Shown here piece after piece: positions 4,983 to 6,755 of a stretch of DNA of 6,755 nt. Source of the DNA: an uncultured bacterium (GTDB lineage Bacteria > Bacillota > Clostridia > Oscillospirales > Ruminococcaceae); contig CAKWRB010000071.1 of NCBI GenBank assembly GCA_934845495.1, forward strand, positions 1 to 6,755, in the 5' to 3' direction. The position numbers and the translations under genes are program-made. The notes below the pieces were generated by a model. That model was not told the DNA's origin. It saw nothing but the letters and a program-made list of their open reading frames with translations, and made no database searches. Every line of letters starts with the position of its first letter. The first letter of the stretch is position 1.

Positions 4983-5693
4983 ATGCAGAGAATTATGGGA
5001 CTGGCCCGCAAGGCCATTACAGAGTACAATATGATCCAGGACGGAGACCGGGTGGCAGTGGGTGTCAGCGGCGGAAAGGATTCCGTTGCCCTTACCCTGG
5101 CGCTGCAGCGGCTGCGGCGGTTCATCGGCATCGACTATCAGGTGGCAGCCATCACCCTCGACCCCTGCTTTGGCGGCGTGGAGTGTGATTACTCCCCCAT
5201 TGCCGAGCTGTTTGAGCAGGAGGGCATCGAGTATGTCATCAAGCGCACCAACATCGGCCGGGTGGTGTTCGATATCCGGGAAGAGACCAATCCCTGCAGC
5301 CTGTGTGCCAAAATGCGGCGGGGTGCGCTGCACGATACCGCCAAGGAACTGGGCTGCAACAAGCTGGCACTGGGCCACCACAAGGACGATGCCGTGGAGA
5401 CCTTTATCATGAACCTGTTCGATCAGGGGCGGCTGGGCTGTTTCTCCCCGGTATCCTATCTCAGCCGGAAGGACCTCACCGTGATCCGTCCGCTGATCCT
5501 GGCCGAGGAAAAGGAGGTCCGCCAGGCTGTGCGGCGGGAAAACTTCCCCATCATCAAATCCAGCTGCCCGGTGGACGGCCACACCGAACGGGAATGGGCC
5601 AAGCAGTGGGTGCGGGAAATGGAGCACCAGAAGCGGGATATCAAATCCCAGATCTTCGGCGCAATGCGCCGGGCACACATCAACGACTGGTAA
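4983..5693 (+). CDS. ttcA: TtcA-family tRNA 2-thiocytidine synthetase
   Basis: A 236-residue PP-loop ATPase of the TtcA/TilS superfamily. TtcA converts cytidine 32 of some tRNAs to 2-thiocytidine, using ATP, an [4Fe-4S] cluster and sulfur from a cysteine desulfurase. The PP-loop SGGKDS is at 29-34, CSLC at 105-108, GHHKDD at 131-136 and SSCP at 193-196. C105, C108 and C195 match the three cysteines that hold the cluster in TtcA, which favours TtcA over TilS. It is shorter than the E. coli enzyme (about 310 residues) but normal for Firmicute members. The ATG at 4983 has a modest ribosome site, and M5 is a possible alternative. The next gene, trmB, begins 18 bases after the stop, so the two form a tRNA-modification operon. 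The family is certain; the exact thiolated base is inferred. Confidence 0.88.
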   Translation: MQRIMGLARKAITEYNMIQDGDRVAVGVSGGKDSVALTLALQRLRRFIGIDYQVAAITLDPCFGGVECDYSPIAELFEQEGIEYVIKRTNIGRVVFDIREETNPCSLCAKMRRGALHDTAKELGCNKLALGHHKDDAVETFIMNLFDQGRLGCFSPVSYLSRKDLTVIRPLILAEEKEVRQAVRRENFPIIKSSCPVDGHTEREWAKQWVREMEHQKRDIKSQIFGAMRRAHINDW

Positions 5694-5711
5694 GAAAAGG
5701 AGCGATACATC

Positions 5712-6440
5712 GTGCGAATGCGGCGGAAAAAGTGGGCACGCCCCGAACTGGCGGCCTGCCCCTATTTTATGAAGGACCCCAGCCGGAACCGGGGCCATTG
5801 GGCCGAGCAGTTCGACCGTCCGGAACAGCCTCTCTGGCTGGAACTGGGCTGCGGCAAGGGCACCTATGCAGCCCGGGTGGCAGCCGATCACCCGGAGGTG
5901 AACCTGCTGGCCATCGACATCAAGAGCGATATCCTGGCGGTGGCCCGGCGCAACATCCAGGCAGTCTTTGCCGAGGAGGGCCGTCCGGTGGACAACCTGC
6001 GCCTGACTGCCTACGAGATCGGCATCATCCACACCCTGCTCTCGCCGGAGGATACGGTGGACCGCATCTGCATCAACTTCTGCAACCCCTGGCCCCACAC
6101 CGGCCACCGGAAAAAGCGGCTCACCCACCCCAAGCAGCTGGTGCTGTATGCGCTGTATGATGTTCTGGATTCGGAAGAAAGCGAATACGACAAAGCGGAA
6201 AACGGACGGATCGCCGCCAAAGTGACCGTTTACGGAAATCAGAGCGGATTTGAACTTTCCGTATCGGAGGAGCTGCCTGCGACCGTCCTGATGGTGCAGA
6301 TAAGTGCGCCCTGCCAGGGTCTTTCCGTGCAGGGGCAGCGGCGTGCGGCGGATTATCTGGCTGACCGTGTGGAACAGCTGCTGGAAAACGAGCTGAAACT
6401 ATCGGCTTTATTAAGAACGAAAGGAGAGAATATAACATGA
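5712..6440 (+). CDS. trmB: TrmB tRNA (guanine46-N7)-methyltransferase, C-terminus replaced
   Basis: A 242-residue frame whose first 146 residues are TrmB: MRMRRKKWARPEL at the start, the SAM-binding LELGCGKGTY (43-52), AIDIKSD (67-73), and INFCNPWPHTGHRKKRLTHP (121-140). In TrmB the chain should go on to a GG.....KTD..LF block and a conserved end of about 65-70 residues. Here, after QLVLY-A, it becomes DVLDSEESEYDKAENGRIAA and continues with no TrmB resemblance to residue 242. Codon use also shifts at the join: AAA, GGA, TTA, CTA, AGA and ATA appear, while the left part favours AAG, GGC, CTG and CGG. The SAM site is intact but the missing end contributes substrate contacts, so activity is doubtful. 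The start is GTG at 5712, nine bases after AAGGAG (5697-5702); ATG at 5718 is too far from it. This could be a fusion, an insertion-truncated gene or an assembly join. Confidence 0.8.
   Translation: MRMRRKKWARPELAACPYFMKDPSRNRGHWAEQFDRPEQPLWLELGCGKGTYAARVAADHPEVNLLAIDIKSDILAVARRNIQAVFAEEGRPVDNLRLTAYEIGIIHTLLSPEDTVDRICINFCNPWPHTGHRKKRLTHPKQLVLYALYDVLDSEESEYDKAENGRIAAKVTVYGNQSGFELSVSEELPATVLMVQISAPCQGLSVQGQRRAADYLADRVEQLLENELKLSALLRTKGENIT
6143..6159. repeat. 8-bp direct repeat at the trmB junction
   Basis: GCTGTATG occurs at 6143-6150 and 6152-6159, with one base between. It lies exactly where the TrmB family resemblance stops. It could be microhomology used in recombination, a target duplication or coincidence. 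Confidence 0.6.
6150..6436 (+). other. Unrecognised C-terminal domain segment fused to TrmB
   Basis: About 97 codons in frame with trmB. The encoded segment is strand-rich at first (RIAAKVTVYGN, FELSVSEELPATVLMVQIS) and has a PC.GLS..GQRRA turn. It ends in an amphipathic helix (ADYLADRVEQLLENELKLSALL). It reads like the last part of a separate small alpha/beta protein whose own start is missing: nearby ATGs at 6157 and 6160 are out of frame and have no ribosome site. I do not recognise the family. GAAAGGAG at 6419-6426, inside its end, serves the next gene. Confidence 0.5.
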
Positions 6441-6755
6441 ACACAAAGAAGAGAAACATAGGCGCAAGACTGGGGGCGCTGCTGCTCAGCCTCTGCCTGA
6501 TGATGGGGCTGCTGCCGACGACAGCGTTTGCACAGGATACCGGCACCACCATCTTTGGGTACGAGGGCAGCGGTACAACATGGAGCATGGCGAGCGTCAG
6601 CGCCGAGGATCAGTCCGATTACACCGCTCTGACAAGCTACGATTCATTTGACTGGTTCTACGGATTAGAGATAATCGACGACACCATCTATGGCGTGTAC
6701 AGCAGCTATTACAACAGTAGTTACGATTCCGAACTGGTGATCCTGAACCCCGACC
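6437..6755 (+). CDS. Secreted protein, N-terminal part (runs off the right edge)
   Basis: The ATG at 6437 overlaps the previous TGA as ATGA, ten bases after AAAGGAG, so translation is probably coupled. The first 106 residues are visible. Residues 1-32 form a strong signal peptide: basic MNTKKRNIGAR, hydrophobic LGALLLSLCLMMGLL, then PTTAFA before the cut. The mature start is rich in Ser, Thr, Tyr and Asp (TIFGYEGSGTTWSM, IIDDTIYGVYSSYYNSSYD), ending in LVILNPD. The DDTIYGVY...LVILNPD rhythm recalls a beta-propeller or similar repeat blade, but one copy is not enough to be sure. Signal peptides of this exact style are common on large surface proteins of gut Clostridia. The full length and function cannot be seen. 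Confidence 0.8.
   Translation, partial: MNTKKRNIGARLGALLLSLCLMMGLLPTTAFAQDTGTTIFGYEGSGTTWSMASVSAEDQSDYTALTSYDSFDWFYGLEIIDDTIYGVYSSYYNSSYDSELVILNPD

Noticed and set aside
4932..6128. Minus-strand open frame of 398 codons antisense to ttcA and trmB
   Set aside because: It is a codon-bias shadow; ttcA and trmB have intact motifs and ribosome sites on the plus strand.

Overview
The window looks like the chromosome of a GC-rich, anaerobic gut Firmicute of the Oscillospiraceae/Ruminococcaceae kind (Faecalibacterium, Gemmiger or Subdoligranulum-like). The reasons are strong AGGAGG-type ribosome sites, a monomeric [FeFe] hydrogenase, a TrmB with an FCNPWP motif, a TtcA-type PP-loop protein, and PepSY and signal-peptide proteins of the style common in gut Clostridia. 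This placement is inference; there is no rRNA or other marker gene.

Left part (1-1796, minus strand): a secreted double-PepSY protein whose C-terminus is a perfect 45-bp (15-residue) tandem repeat running off the left edge. Upstream of it on the same strand lies a PPK2-family polyphosphate:nucleotide phosphotransferase. A divergent promoter region (1797-1975) separates PPK2 from a plus-strand pair: a short protein resembling CBM9-like carbohydrate-binding domains, and a 34-residue single-helix membrane peptide. The pair ends at a clear intrinsic terminator.

Middle (2618-4982): a 366-bp non-coding gap holds that terminator, a 15-bp perfect inverted repeat, a cluster of DnaA-box-like sequences, and the terminator of the hydrogenase that reads leftward from 4507. 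The hydrogenase has 16 N-terminal cysteines for accessory Fe-S clusters and all three H-cluster motifs, with TSCCPAW in place of TSCCPGW. A 475-bp gap upstream carries its promoter, a possible 14-codon leader ORF, a hairpin-rich element that may be a dispersed repeat, and the promoter and leader of ttcA.

Right part (4983-6755, plus strand): ttcA and trmB form a tRNA-modification operon. The trmB frame is the most unusual thing here. It follows the TrmB family until about residue 146, then switches within the same frame to an unrelated tail with different codon use. The change falls at an 8-bp direct repeat (6143-6159). The tail overlaps, by ATGA, the start of a secreted protein that runs off the right edge. 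This looks like a recombination, insertion or assembly junction inside trmB that has attached foreign sequence to the end of the operon.

Most genes are housekeeping or energy functions: tRNA modification, polyphosphate/nucleotide balance and H2 metabolism. No complete new multi-gene system is evident. The parts worth a second look are the trmB junction, the repeat-tailed PepSY protein, the 34-residue peptide and the structured gaps.
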